Of a stretch of 64,000 nt of DNA, positions 15,001 through 24,613 are shown in pieces (the first letter of the stretch is position 1; each line of letters begins with the position of its first letter). The position numbers were made by a program, and so were the translations under genes. The stretch is from Hydractinia symbiolongicarpus (taxonomy: Eukaryota > Cnidaria > Hydrozoa > Anthoathecata > Hydractiniidae): positions 10,587,001-10,651,000 of the forward strand of contig NC_079888.1 of NCBI RefSeq assembly GCF_029227915.1, written 5' to 3'. A model generated the notes under the pieces. It worked only from the letters and a program-made list of their open reading frames with translations, did not search any database and was not told the DNA's origin.

Positions 15001-16281
15001 ACTCTCAATGGACTACGACGTTGCAAGTCGTTTTCCAGTGCGACATTGCCTTATAAAACCGCGAACTACGTTTGTAGACCTCTAAATGCGATATTATATG
15101 CCCTTTTACGGCTTCATAAAGACCTTCCACGTAAACTACTTGGTTCCACGCGCCTGCGAAGGCTCCTAAGGGTCTAGTCCTTCCACTCTCAATGGACTTC
15201 GACGTTCCAAGTTGTTTTCCAGTGCGCCATTGCCTTATAACACCCTCCACTACTTGTGCAGTCCTTTAAATGCTGTAATAGGCCTTTTGCTGCCCAATTA
15301 AAGGCATACATGTAAATCACGTAGTACTACGTGCCTGCACAGGTGTCCAACGTTCTAGTCCATTCAGTCTCAGTGGAATACGTCGCCCAAGTGATTTTCC
15401 AGTCCGCCATTGTCCTACAACACCGTCAACTTCGTTTGCAGAACTTTAAAGGCTGTTATATGACCTTTTACGCACTAGTAAAGTCATTACACGTAAAATA
15501 CGCGGTTCCACGTGCCCGCGCAGGTTCCCAACGGTCTAATTCTTCCAATCTCAATGGACTACGATGTCCCAAGTCGTTTTGCCAGTGCGCCATAGCCTTA
15601 TAACACCGTGAACTGCGTTTACAGGCCTTTAAAAATATGACCTTTTTCGGCCTAACAAAGGCCTTACATGTAAACTACGTCGTTCCGCGCACCTGCGCAT
15701 GTTCCCAACGGCCTAGTCCTTCCAATCTAAACGAACTACGTGTCAAATCGTTTTCTATTGTGCCACTGCCTTATAACACCAACAACACTGTTTACAGGCA
15801 ATTAAAGGCTATGATATAGCCTTTTGGCGCCTAATAAAGACCTTACTCGTAAATCAGGTGGTTCCACGTGATTCCATAGGTACCCAACGCTCTAGTCCAT
15901 CCAATCGCAACGGACTATGACCTCCCATATCGTTTTTCAGTGCGTCATTGCCTTATAACACCGTGAACTATATTTACAGACCTTTAAATGCTGTTATATG
16001 CCCCCTTACGGCTTCATAAAGGCCTTCCACGTAAACTACGTGGTCCACGAGCATGCCCAAGTTCCCAACGGTCTTGTCATGCGGCTCTTTTGCCGCCAAA
16101 TAAAAGCCTTAAACGTAAATCACTGGTTCCACGTGCCTGCGACGGTTCCAAACGGTCTAGCCCTTCCACTCTCAATGGACTACGACGTCCCAAGTTGTTT
16201 TCTATTCTACCATTGCCTTATAACACCAACAACTATGTTAATGGATCTTTAAAAGTTGTTATATGACCTTTTACGCCCTAG
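1..16281 (+). repeat. Satellite array, about 182-bp monomers
   Basis: Tandem array of monomers spaced about 181-182 bp (equivalent ORF starts at 480 and 662, 3384 and 3566, 5018 and 5200, 11645 and 11827, 14004 and 14186). Each monomer carries recognisable blocks in the same order: an AAGTCGTTTTCCAGTGCGCC block, CTTATAACACC, TTTACAGGCC, CTTTAAAGGCTGTTATATGA, and a CACGTGGTTCCACGTG palindromic pair. About 89 monomers are present with point differences and small indels; monomers between about 6,900 and 10,000 and between 14,500 and 16,200 look the most diverged. Base composition is clearly more GC-rich than the unique DNA to the right. Many monomers contain a 61-codon ORF that begins MTFYG(L/I)IKALH and ends LKAVI followed by TGA. 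I regard these ORFs as a property of the repeat rather than proven genes. The array begins before the window. Confidence 0.95.
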
Positions 16282-16634
16282 TGGCGCCGTAGATTAGTGG
16301 TTATAGCTCTCGTACTCTGTGCGGGAGACCGGGGTTCGATTCCTCTTGGCGGCGATTCACCATGGGCGAGTGAATGTTACCATAGCCCCGGGTTAACCCA
16401 AGCCATGTGAAGGAAATTGGGAAGATGGCACAATGTGTGGGCCGTTGGATGTTGCCGGGAGTTGTCTAGTAGAGCGCGGGCTCTAATTGGGTCTGCGTAG
16501 CTCAAAATGAGCATTAAATACTCTAGGACTCTCCATCTACGCCATGGCCCCTCCTGAAAATAATAGACAGGGTATATCCCTCGATATTTGTGAGGCTAGC
16601 CATGTAAAATATTTACATCCATCTATCTATCTAT
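16282..16634 (+). mobile_element. tRNA-derived SINE inserted in the satellite
   Basis: A non-satellite block of about 350 bp splits one satellite monomer. Its first 72 bases are tRNA-like, with an A-box-like TAGATTAGTGGTTA and a B-box GGTTCGATTCC, the internal RNA polymerase III promoter. The body follows, and the 3' end is a short (ATCT)n run. The block is flanked by CTAG on both sides (16278-16281 and 16635-16638), and removing one copy rejoins a normal monomer, so this is a clean insertion with a target duplication. It is not a functional tRNA gene, because the tRNA-like part continues straight into the SINE body. A diverged relative of the body is present in reverse near 51,215-51,340. 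Confidence 0.85.
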
Positions 16635-17183
16635 CTAGTAAAGGCCTTACACGTGAACTACGTGGTTCCACGTGCCTGTGCAGGTTCCCAACGGTCTAGT
16701 CCTTGCATTCTCAATGGACTACGATGTCCGAAGTCTTTTTTCAGTGCGCTATGGCCTCATAACACCCTCAAGTACGCGTACAGGCTTCCAAGTGCCGTAA
16801 TACGCCTTTGTGGCCCAATTAAGGTCTTTCACGTAAATCACGTGGTTCCATGTGCCTGCGCAGTTTCCCAACAGAGTAGTCCTTCCACTGTCAATGGACT
16901 GCGTCGTTCCAAGTTGTTTTCCAGGGCGCCATTGTCTTATAACACCGTCAACTACGTTTACAGGCATTTAAAGGCTGTGATATAGCCTTTTGCCGCCTAA
17001 TAAAGGCCTTACACGTAAATCACGTGATTCCACGTGCCTGCGCCGGTTCCAAACGGTCTAGCCCTTCCACTCTCAATGGACTACGACGTCCCACGTTGTT
17101 TTCTATTCTACCATTGCCGTATAACACCAACAACTATGTTAGTGGAACTTTAAAAGTTGTTATATGACCTTTTACGCCCTACG
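16635..17183 (+). repeat. Satellite array, last three monomers
   Basis: The same 182-bp satellite resumes after the SINE for about three monomers. It stops abruptly at about 17,183, where the sequence passes from the usual ATATGACCTTTTACG block into polymerase coding sequence on the opposite strand. Confidence 0.9.
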
Positions 17184-19856
17184 CCCTCCGCAGGCACTTC
17201 GATATCTACCTGCGCAAAACCGAAGAGGGAGCCGTCTAGAACACTTTGCTCCAGAGCCGCCAAACTCCCAACTGGGTCTGCCATCTTTATCAGCTTCTCC
17301 TTACCGCAAGGGAAGCCCTGCAGCAATGTACTGGGGTAAAGCATGTTGGCATCATAACCGAAAATGGTCCTGCACTGGCGGGGATTGTCATAGATGTGAG
17401 ATCTAATAGCTGTCACGTTTCGCTCGTGGTACCTGCAAAAGACGATCACGGGGCCTCCAACCATGCCTGTCTGCAATAGGTCGTAAGCCTCATTTCTCGT
17501 GCACTCACCGCAGGTTTTTTGAACATCGATGCAGGCCTTGCACCTGTCTTTGAAGCAGTTGTCTTGGTATTTGTGCCTGCAGGGTTCTCCTGGCGCTTAG
17601 AGCTCTAACTCGGGGTTCAAGCGCAGAGACTTGTTCAAGACGTATCGCATCGACACACCCGGGATACTCACGGCATCCTTGAGAATGTTAATCTCATCCC
17701 CGTAGAATATGTTGCGAGTCTTGTCTACAGCATCGACGAAGGGCAGCACATCCAAGTTGTACTCAGCCAGCCAGTCCAGCATAGTGACGCACCCGCGCTT
17801 GTAGAACTCCTCCCTGAAGGCTTAGTACTCTTCGGGGGAGAGTGTGTTTTTACCCTTAAAACTACTATAGAAGTCCTCGTGTTCGACGGGGCCAACATGG
17901 TTCAGCTTGTTATGGGCCGTCAACCATTCATATTGGGACACGAGCTTTTCGAGTCTACATTCCACTTGTATCAGCCATCATAACTCATGCCGGGGGCTAG
18001 AAAGTTTTTGATATCAAGAAATTTGAACTTTGAAGTGGTGAGAAACATGTAGTCGTTATCCTTTTTAGCCACAGTGATCCTCTCGTTATTGTCTTTGGCA
18101 ATTTGCTCGAAAAAATACCGCTTAATTATGTTGATGTCATACTTGCCGTTGTTAAACCCGATCACAGCCATTTGGTTCACCCACTCGTTCTAAGCTTGTT
18201 GGGATTGGTTGGAGAGCATGTCAAAATCCTCTAGTTTGGGGTGCAGTCTTCCGACTTCTTCGACGATGAGGGCTCGCGTCTGTTCCAGTTGTTCAACGAA
18301 TTTCCGCACCAACACCTTGGATTATTCGTGCATGATGAATGTTGGATCTTGATTGAGACTATCGTGAATGGCTACACTTACAGGGATATGCTCCGAGATG
18401 TATGTGAGATAGCCCGTTTGCTGCTGGTGTAAAGGTGCTAAGAGAGCCTCAAAATCAAAGACGATTTAGTGGGGGTAGGGCCAAAATTCTTTCTTGAAGA
18501 GCCTTTTAACTTTTGGGGGGGTTTTCACACTCCCATGTGGTAACTAGGTTGTAGCCACGTTTTCGGATGTAGTCTTCCTTGAATTCGGTGAGCTTGAAAT
18601 TATTCTTATCTACGTTGGTTCGATGCGGTTGACATGGGCATCCATGCCACTTGCAGCCGTGATATTCGTAGACTGCTTTAGTCTGGGGTTCATAACCATC
18701 TACTCTATATACCTCCTTATTACCCTCACGTATCACACGCTCTCCTCCATGACCGCAGAGCGCGTGATGTATGTGCCTTCCGGTTTGCTCCGACATGGCC
18801 TTTATCCATTGGCACCACGTGTAACTAAAGCCCTTATCAGGATAGAAGACCTTTTCTGATTTGCTCAGCATGCGCTTGACCTTTTTGCCTCTGCAAATGA
18901 TTGTAGTCTTGACACCTTCGCACTCGTTCTTTTTATGCCGCATGAGGTGGCAGGCTTGTCTGAAGATCTGACCGCAGGCCTCACATTCCAAGCTCTGAGT
19001 CAAAACATCCATCTTATTGATGTAGAAGCAGTGACCATCCTGCATACCGAGGTTGATCGTGTTTAACCCCTCTTTGTGCTGATTTTGACCATAGACCAGC
19101 CGCCATGGTGCCTTGTCAGAGTTCGTCTTGGGTTCAAAGACCCTGATGTTGATCTTGAAGTGTTTGGCGATACCCTCCAAGTCCACCAGCTTCGTAGCAC
19201 GTACCTCTTCCCGCTTTAGCTTGGGGTTCTCGTAGTACTCGCGTGCTAGGGTGAGAGCTTCCCGCGTGATACGCTCTTCGCTCCTCCCGATGGTAGATGC
19301 ACCTTTTACCGCGCAGCCAGTCCGGCAAAGGTCCACATCCTAGTAGAGGCTCCCTCGTAGAGATGAGGTTGACCTGTACATGCTTGAAGACTATTTTACT
19401 GCGTAAGCTCCGGGAGTCAGGTGGTAAGTAGGCCTTGGTCAAAAACTCCGCATCTTCCAGATCGAGCCGCTGCATCTCGCATTCTTCCAAAAAGGCTTCG
19501 ATTTCCGCCATGCTTGAGAGTGACTTGGAGCTCTTGGTCTTGTGGTACGCCGACATGTCACCACCACCTCTGTATATATCGCAGCTGAAACTGTAGACTA
19601 CCTTGACGCGCATGTCTACGCGAGGCGTAATTTTTCGCATGATAGCCTCCGTCAGTGGTTGGTTGAGGTTCTTGTTGAACCACCACGTTTTGATGCGGTT
19701 TCGGTCTTCCAAAAATTGCGCGACATTCTCGTCAAATACGTTCTGGATGTCCTTGATTCCCTCCGGGTTCGTGGCTTGCTTCGATTCCTTAGCGAACATG
19801 TGTTTGAGGTCTGCGATTCCCTGATATTCGGGGGTTTGAGGGGGTAAAGGTGTCAA
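17184..19856 (-). pseudogene. polB: Family-B DNA polymerase (Polinton type), C-terminus lost
   Basis: Reading right to left: an N-terminal region from 19,856, a C2HC zinc-finger-like segment beginning CEACGQIF near 18,985, and a YEYHGCKWHGCPC motif near 18,640. The exonuclease motif I FDFEA follows at 18,445-18,459, exonuclease motif II FNNGKYDIN near 18,140, and polymerase motif A YDANMLYPS near 17,340. The frame ends at about 17,184 against the satellite, shortly after motif A, so palm motifs B and C are missing. Several breaks are visible: a frameshift near 19,330, an in-frame TAA just before FDFEA (18,466-18,468), and further stops near 18,320, 18,190, 17,820 and 17,597. The enzyme would replicate the element, with strand synthesis and 3'-5' proofreading. 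The family call rests on the ordered motifs; this copy cannot be functional. Confidence 0.85.
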
Positions 19857-21248
19857 AGGAGCGGAAATGTACTTAAATTCATCCCTTACTACTACTTAAA
19901 TATTTGAATTTTAGTTTATAAATTTTGAATTTCAAAATAATAAAGTTTTAAAAAAATGAATCGGTTTCAAAGTTTTGATTTTTGATTTTCAATCAAATTG
20001 GAAATCAAATGACCCTAAGGGTACACGCATTGACTTCGATTCTGCGTGACTCCTAAAAATGTCAACAAATGTATGTTGAATAGTATAAATGATTTTTCCT
20101 ATAGGCAACTTAAGATTTTTAGTCAATATCTAGATTTGAAGTTGATTTTCATTAATTTCAATATTTAATGATTCCTGGCCTGATCATAACCAAATTTTAC
20201 TCCCGACTTTTTTCGCTTAGTAGGAAACTTTGACGCAAAAACGCTAAAAGTCATGAGACCCTGAAGAATTTAACGTGAACTCGTTTTCATTTTAGGCTGG
20301 AGGAGTCCTTCGCAATGCAGTTATTATCTTGAAATATAGACTGATAGAGCAAAGGTATTATGGTGTAAAAAGCCTTAAAGAAGAGGACCGTACCATATAA
20401 ATTTATAAGCAAATGGTAAATATGTTTATGATAATAAGTCGTAGAAGAACCTTAATTACTCACTGTGAAACTTAATATAGTTTTGTATATGTATTATAAT
20501 ACTCGCTGTCTGTTTGTGAGCCAATTCCAACCAGAGGTTTTAACAACGAAAACACCGTTTCGTATCTACAATCATAGTATTAACCCCCGTCTAAGTAAAT
20601 TCTATTATTTCATGCTAACAGGCAGGCAAAGACACACGAAATAGTAATGTGGTAAATATGTGTAACAGGTCATTTCCCATGAAATCTTCCACGGGCTAGT
20701 AGGAAAATTAAGATCTATTTAGTACAAAAGTTAACTTTGTTGCAAAATTTCATGATAAAAACATAATGTAAGTGTGGAAAAGTTTATATACTGTATTGAC
20801 GGTACTGCTAATGCAGAAACCTCAAGAGATTATAGTTTATTAGTTCTGGCGCACACTGTTAACAGTGATCTTTTTCCACTGCGCCAGCACTCCTTTCACT
20901 GCGCCAGCATATCCCAACAAAATCCTCGGCTCTATGAAGATCTGATAGATATCCGTATAGTTTTAAAATTTAATTGTATAGTTTTTGGTGTTAAATTGTT
21001 AAACCGCCCACTTCTCTCTCTATCCCCCTGACCCCATCTGCGCATGCGCAAAGTATTGTAAAATATGACGTCATCCGACAAACATCCGCGCAAAATCGCA
21101 GACTGCGCTAGCTGCGCAAAACCTTCAACAGTATTTGATAGCGTGTGACGTCATCATGCGCAAATTGAATCAGGGAAATCCCCTAATTCAAAATTTTGTC
21201 CGTTTGCTCGAAGATCCTACTACAGAATTTTAACAAAAAACGATAAAC
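19857..21248. other. Non-coding spacer between polB and the repeat-protein gene
   Basis: About 1.4 kb, AT-rich, with no ORF I would defend. It separates the divergently oriented polB (minus) and DUF4116-type (plus) genes. The right part (about 20,850-21,200) is richer in GC and holds short repeated words such as CTGCGCCAGCA, GACGTCAT and several GCGCA motifs. It could hold promoters for both neighbours or an element boundary, but nothing decides this. Confidence 0.5.
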
Positions 21249-22067
21249 ATGAGTAGTTAATTCAGAAATATCCTTGCACAATTAATCAAGACACATCCCC
21301 TTCGGCTCGAGAATATTTTAGATTATCGAAAAACGCAGTAACTGTATAATAAAGCAGTTGAGCAGGATTCCAATGCACACGAGTATGTTCCGGATCGATT
21401 CAAGACAAAGGAAATGTGTAACCGGACCGTTGAAGGAGAGCCCTATATGCTCGACTATGTTCCGGAGCATCTCATGACACAGGAACTGTGTAATAAAGCA
21501 GTTAAGAAGGATTCCAATGCATTCGATTATATTCCAGATCAATTCAGGACTCACGAGATGTGCACCAGAGCCGTTGAGGAGAATCCCTTTACTATCGCAT
21601 GTGTTCCAGATCATCTCATGACTCAGGACATGTGGACGAGAGCCGTTGAAGAGGATCCTGGGTTGATCGAGCATGTTGCGGAGCATCTCATGACTCAGGA
21701 CATGTGCACGAGAGCCGTTAAAGAATATCTCGCTCTCCTCGATTATATTCACGAACATCTTAAGACGCAGGAAATGTGCACCAGAGCCGTTGAAGAGAAT
21801 CCCTCTACTATCGCATGTGTTCCAGAATATCTCATGAGCCAAGACATGTGGACGAGAGCCATTGAAGATAATCCCGGACTGCTCAATCCGGAGTGGATCC
21901 CAGACTGGTCTGTTACTCGGGATATGCGTGGGAAGGCCGTGTTTGAATATGAATTGTTCGATGTCTATAGGCAGCGTAAAGCCCAGAAGGTTCAAATTAT
22001 GAAAGAGCTGCTTCCGATAACATGGCATCCAGCTCGATATTGGGATTGGTGCATGCCGGTGGACTAG
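21249..22067 (+). pseudogene. DUF4116-like repeat protein, cassette copy A
   Basis: An array of about eight 24-residue units of the pattern (D/A)xVPxxxxTQxMCxxAVExxP, ending in a distinct tail with AQKVQIMKELLPITWHP. The frame is open from 21,342 to 22,067; a start at 21,414 gives 217 residues. The start equivalent to copy B is the ATG at 21,249, but TAA codons in the same frame at 21,258 and 21,339 follow it, so the original N-terminus is broken. Units 2-3 and 6-7 share an ENPxTIACVP / QDMWTRA pattern, suggesting internal duplication of a two-unit block. The repeat resembles DUF4116, known mainly from protist and giant-virus proteins (name from memory). Function is unknown. It heads a same-strand series continuing with the CxxC, FGDK and SAP-like genes. 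Confidence 0.7.
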
Positions 22068-22213
22068 AAGCAAGAGATTTCAAAATTATGGGAGCCTTAA
22101 ATGCATTGATCAAAAAAAATTTAATAAATAAATATGAGTTGGTTTCAAAATATTCTAGATTGTTTCAAAACGCGACATGTGTATTATTGTTGTTGAAGAT
22201 GACCTCTATATGA

Positions 22214-22495
22214 TCGTACATGTACCGGATTGATTCAAGACCCAGGGAATGTGTAATGAGGTAATTAAGGAGGATCCCAGTCTGCTCCATCATATCCCAG
22301 ACGCTTATAAAACTAAGGAGATGTGCAATACATCGGTTGCAGATAGCTCCTGGACGCTCGCGTGTGTTCCAGATTGATTCAAGTGTACTTTCTATTGCAT
22401 GAGAGCCGTTGATGAGGATCCCACGATGATCAAGTATGCTCCAGATTATCTCATGAGTAAATATATATTCACGGGAGTCGTTGAAGATGGTAAAT
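22214..22495 (+). pseudogene. DUF4116-like repeat fragment
   Basis: Downstream of the main repeat gene, the + strand still spells degenerate units: a VPD followed by a stop and FKTQGMCNEVIKEDP, then HIPDAYKTKEMCN, then CVPD with a second stop, then APDYLMSKYIFTGVVEDG. Stops fall at the same place in two units. This is a relic of a second or longer repeat gene and has no coding potential. Confidence 0.6.
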
Positions 22496-22502
22496 AAAAT
22501 AA

Positions 22503-22685
22503 ATGTGCATCAACCGTAAATCAAAATTCGAAATGCTCGAGAATGCAGTAGTCATGATATTTATGGCCGGCGTTGGTATCTCTCTACCACTCATGGTTAT
22601 GGCTCTAGTGCAAGAATCCTCGAAGGAGAAGGAGAATGATAGACCAATTAAAGATTTGAAGGGTCGTGTTCGTGATTTAGAATAG
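22503..22685 (+). CDS. Small single-span membrane protein, hypothetical
   Basis: A 60-codon ORF with a second in-frame Met at codon 11 (22,533). Residues 14-36 or so form a hydrophobic segment (VVMIFMAGVGISLPLMVMAL), and a charged tail EKENDRPIKDLKGRVRDLE follows. It sits between the repeat-gene relics and the CxxC mini-gene on the same strand with little spacing, as expected for the compact element. I see no equivalent in cassette copy B. I do not recognise it, and a chance ORF cannot be excluded. Confidence 0.4.
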   Translation: MCINRKSKFEMLENAVVMIFMAGVGISLPLMVMALVQESSKEKENDRPIKDLKGRVRDLE

Positions 22686-22698
22686 ACAAAATAAAACT

Positions 22699-22866
22699 AC
22701 GAAAGAACAGCGCGATGATTGTGAATATGTGCTTGACGAATATGATAGATGCAAATGTGGAAAAAAAATTGTGGTGCAAGGTAAAATATCATGTTGGCAT
22801 TGTTATCATGAATATACGTTGTATAACGGTGGTTTTTGTAAATGTTTAATAAAAAAAATGTATTGA
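22699..22866 (+). pseudogene. CxxC mini-protein, cassette copy A, start codon lost
   Basis: Translation from 22,699 gives a 55-residue frame with DRCKCGKK and CWHCYHEYTLYN, clearly homologous to the intact mini-gene at 31,932-32,063. The position matching the start ATG in copy B is ACG here, and the first cysteine codon of copy B (TGC) is CGC. The tail is also longer, ending LIKKMY. It probably bound a metal as a small zinc ribbon, but this copy has lost its start and one ligand. Confidence 0.6.
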
Positions 22867-22894
22867 TCAAATTTTTTTCATATAAATAAAAGAG

Positions 22895-23495
22895 ATGTTT
22901 AAATTTGGAGACCAAATGATTAAATCAAAAGAATTTTACAGTAATATCACAGCGTACAATATCGAAGATGTGAACCTTACCTTGTGAGTCTATTCCGGCA
23001 AACAAAGGTAGAGATGAACAGTTTGTGATTGGCTATTATGACAAAGACATATCCCCGCTACTAATAAAAACCCCTAAAAAAATCTACTCCCAGGGTGTCT
23101 CTCAATATAGTCCGAATTCAGCGTTCACCATGTCGTTCGATCTTGGTGATTATCCTGAGTTTTTAAAAAAATATAAGAAAATCTTAAAAACGTGGAGTGG
23201 AAAAGTAGGGTTTGCTTTACCAACCTAGGTGTGAAAAAAGATCGTTATATCAACCCTAAACTCAAGTAATTTGAAGGTAAAATTAGAACCAATTTTCATA
23301 AGAAAAAGGTACCGTTGGGAATCTTGTGAGCGTACGGCCATCATAAAAATAGGAAATATTTATAGGCAAGAGTGCAACTATTACATCCAAACTTATTTCG
23401 AAGAATGTAAATATAAAGAGTTTGATAGGTATGGCACTAATTATTTGAGTGAATGTGAGGTAGATGACGACGACGAGAGCTTAACTATGTTGTAA
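22895..23495 (+). pseudogene. 'FGDK' protein, cassette copy A, frameshifted
   Basis: Begins MFKFGDQMIKSKEFYS at 22,895 and aligns along its length with the copy at 32,115-32,720. Shared stretches include LLIKTPKKIYSQGVSQY, the FTMSFDLGDYPEFLKKYKKIL region and the C-terminal YYIQTYFEECKYKEF with an acidic DDDDES tail. It is broken by a TGA after NLTL near 23,000 and by frameshifts near 23,220 and 23,270. Function is not known. The 'TPK...GVS.Y' stretch loosely recalls single-strand-DNA-binding-type proteins of large DNA viruses, which is only a guess. A stem-loop begins 7 nt after its stop. Confidence 0.6.
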
Positions 23496-23502
23496 ACGTT
23501 TT

Positions 23503-23524
23503 ATATAGTTGATAAGAACTATAT
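23503..23524 (+). terminator. Stem-loop after FGDK gene A
   Basis: An 8-bp perfect stem (ATATAGTT at 23,503-23,510 with AACTATAT at 23,517-23,524) and a 6-nt loop, starting 7 nt after the TAA at 23,493-23,495 and ending just before the next start at 23,532. Proposed transcript-end signal, by position only. Confidence 0.45.
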
Positions 23525-23531
23525 GAAATAA

Positions 23532-23819
23532 ATGAACGTATTTCAAAAAGAAGCTAAATTATTGAAAATTCCTTGTTATTCCACACTAAGTAAGAAAGAT
23601 CTTGTTAAGGCGATCCGTAAAGCTAAGTACAAGGATACTTCAACACAAACAGATGGTCCTTATTGCAAACCTTGTGTTAAAATTGCCTATGAAAAAAATG
23701 TTGAAAAATATTTGCAAGATCTACATACGCGAAATATAGTACATGATGGGAATCTACGGATCAATGCTGATACTGGTGATGTGATCGGTTGCGACGTCGA
23801 TTATACACGCAGCATGTAG
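23532..23819 (+). CDS. SAP-like small protein, cassette copy A
   Basis: A 95-residue ORF, open throughout. The N-terminal 30 residues (MNVFQKEAKLLKIPCYSTLS, then KKDLVKAIRKAKY) have the helix-extended-helix pattern of SAP/HeH DNA-binding motifs, followed by an STQTDGPYCKPCVKIAYE segment with a CxxC. It is the last gene of the + strand cassette, and its homologue in copy B (32,757-33,026) has lost the start codon and gained a stop. DNA binding is inferred from the motif only. A 9-bp stem-loop overlaps its stop codon. Confidence 0.65.
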   Translation: MNVFQKEAKLLKIPCYSTLSKKDLVKAIRKAKYKDTSTQTDGPYCKPCVKIAYEKNVEKYLQDLHTRNIVHDGNLRINADTGDVIGCDVDYTRSM

Positions 23820-23848
23820 TTTTGTAGAAGTATATTTCCTATAAAACT
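23818..23848 (+). terminator. Stem-loop overlapping the stop of SAP-like gene A
   Basis: AGTTTTGTA (23,818-23,826) pairs with TATAAAACT (23,840-23,848), 9 bp with one G-T pair and a 13-nt loop. It overlaps the TAG at 23,817-23,819 and lies at the junction with minus-strand coding sequence. Confidence 0.4.
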
Positions 23849-24001
23849 TATGGTCTTAATGCACCTCAGCAGAAAGCAATAAAGGCCTGGTTCCTTCAGT
23901 AAAACTGTATCTGGATGAAGCAGGTCGATTTTAGTCCCCTTACTGACCCGCTTTTGCACAACATTTTTAACGTCTTTATATCGAATAGGCAGGCGGGGAA
24001 T
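23824..24001 (-). pseudogene. BRO-N-like domain fragment
   Basis: Reading on in the same minus frame past the stop of the membrane-protein gene (24,002) gives a stretch with KIDLLHPDTVLLKEPGLYCF followed by LLRC. The 'HP.TV..KEPGLY...RC' pattern resembles the core of BRO-N/KilA-type domains found in large DNA viruses and phages. Only this core is left; the frame then runs into non-matching sequence. It may be the C-terminal part of a longer protein or a separate gene relic. The match is from memory of the pattern and is not proven. Confidence 0.35.
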
Positions 24002-24613
24002 CTAAGTACCGGCGGCATACTGTACAGATTGAATTTTTTTTAAAAATTCATTCTTACCCTCCTGTCTACCTTTTGCAACTGGGCACGCTCTTGTTCATTG
24101 ATATTATTAACGAAACGTCTAACTCGTTGGCGTATTTGCTCTTTTAGCACTATATATTGCTGTTTTTCTTGTATGATTAGACTGAATTCATAGTCACCGA
24201 TATCGTCAAAATGAGATCAATGACAGAATTCAACTTGGATTCAGCAAGCGGTCTAATACTTCCATATTTTTGTGATTTCGCGCTTAACCGTTTCGAAGCA
24301 TTCCTCAGGCCGGCCTGCCCGATTCCCATAGCTATTGCAATGCCTCCCATGACAATGCATAGGGGAGCCCCAAATTCTGTTGCTAATCCACCAATCCCGA
24401 CCCCTGTAGTGATGACATTGACACTTAATAGTCACAGTAACGAACCTAAGTGGCATGCATCTTGAACTTTTTCGCAAGTCCATCCCGCTCTTTTATTTCT
24501 TTTTGAAAGTACTGTTCGATTTCCCCAATCCTTTTTAACCTCTGGTGCTCACTTTCACTGTACTCCGATGCGACTGGTGCTAATGTAGGATATATTTTTA
24601 TAGTATCATCCAT
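24002..24613 (-). pseudogene. Membrane-hairpin protein with charged C-terminus, frameshifted
   Basis: The start ATG at 24,613 overlaps the stop of the upstream minus gene (ATGGATGA). The N-terminal part is hydrophilic with GEIEQYFQKEIKERDGLAKK. After a frameshift near 24,440 a glycine-rich hydrophobic stretch follows (ITTGVGIGGLATEFGAPLCI, then VMGGIAIAMGIG). Next comes SKRLSAKSQKYGSIRPLAES, then, after another frameshift near 24,200, a basic helical tail with RQRVRRFVNNINEQERAQL ending QSVQYAAGT. The tail is homologous to a truncated fragment at 33,108-33,255 next to cassette copy B, so this gene belongs to the conserved cassette neighbourhood. Function unknown; the hydrophobic hairpin suggests a membrane or virion-associated protein. 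Confidence 0.55.

Noticed and set aside
1-16281. CRISPR-like array
   Set aside because: Units are 182 bp and homologous throughout; there are no short repeats with unique spacers, and the context is eukaryotic.
16283-16354. Functional tRNA gene
   Set aside because: A and B boxes are present, but the sequence continues into a SINE body with an (ATCT)n tail and target duplication.
21318-22073. 251-residue minus-strand ORF opposite the DUF4116-like gene
   Set aside because: Antisense shadow of the 24-residue coding repeats; its own repeats follow from the + strand repeat.
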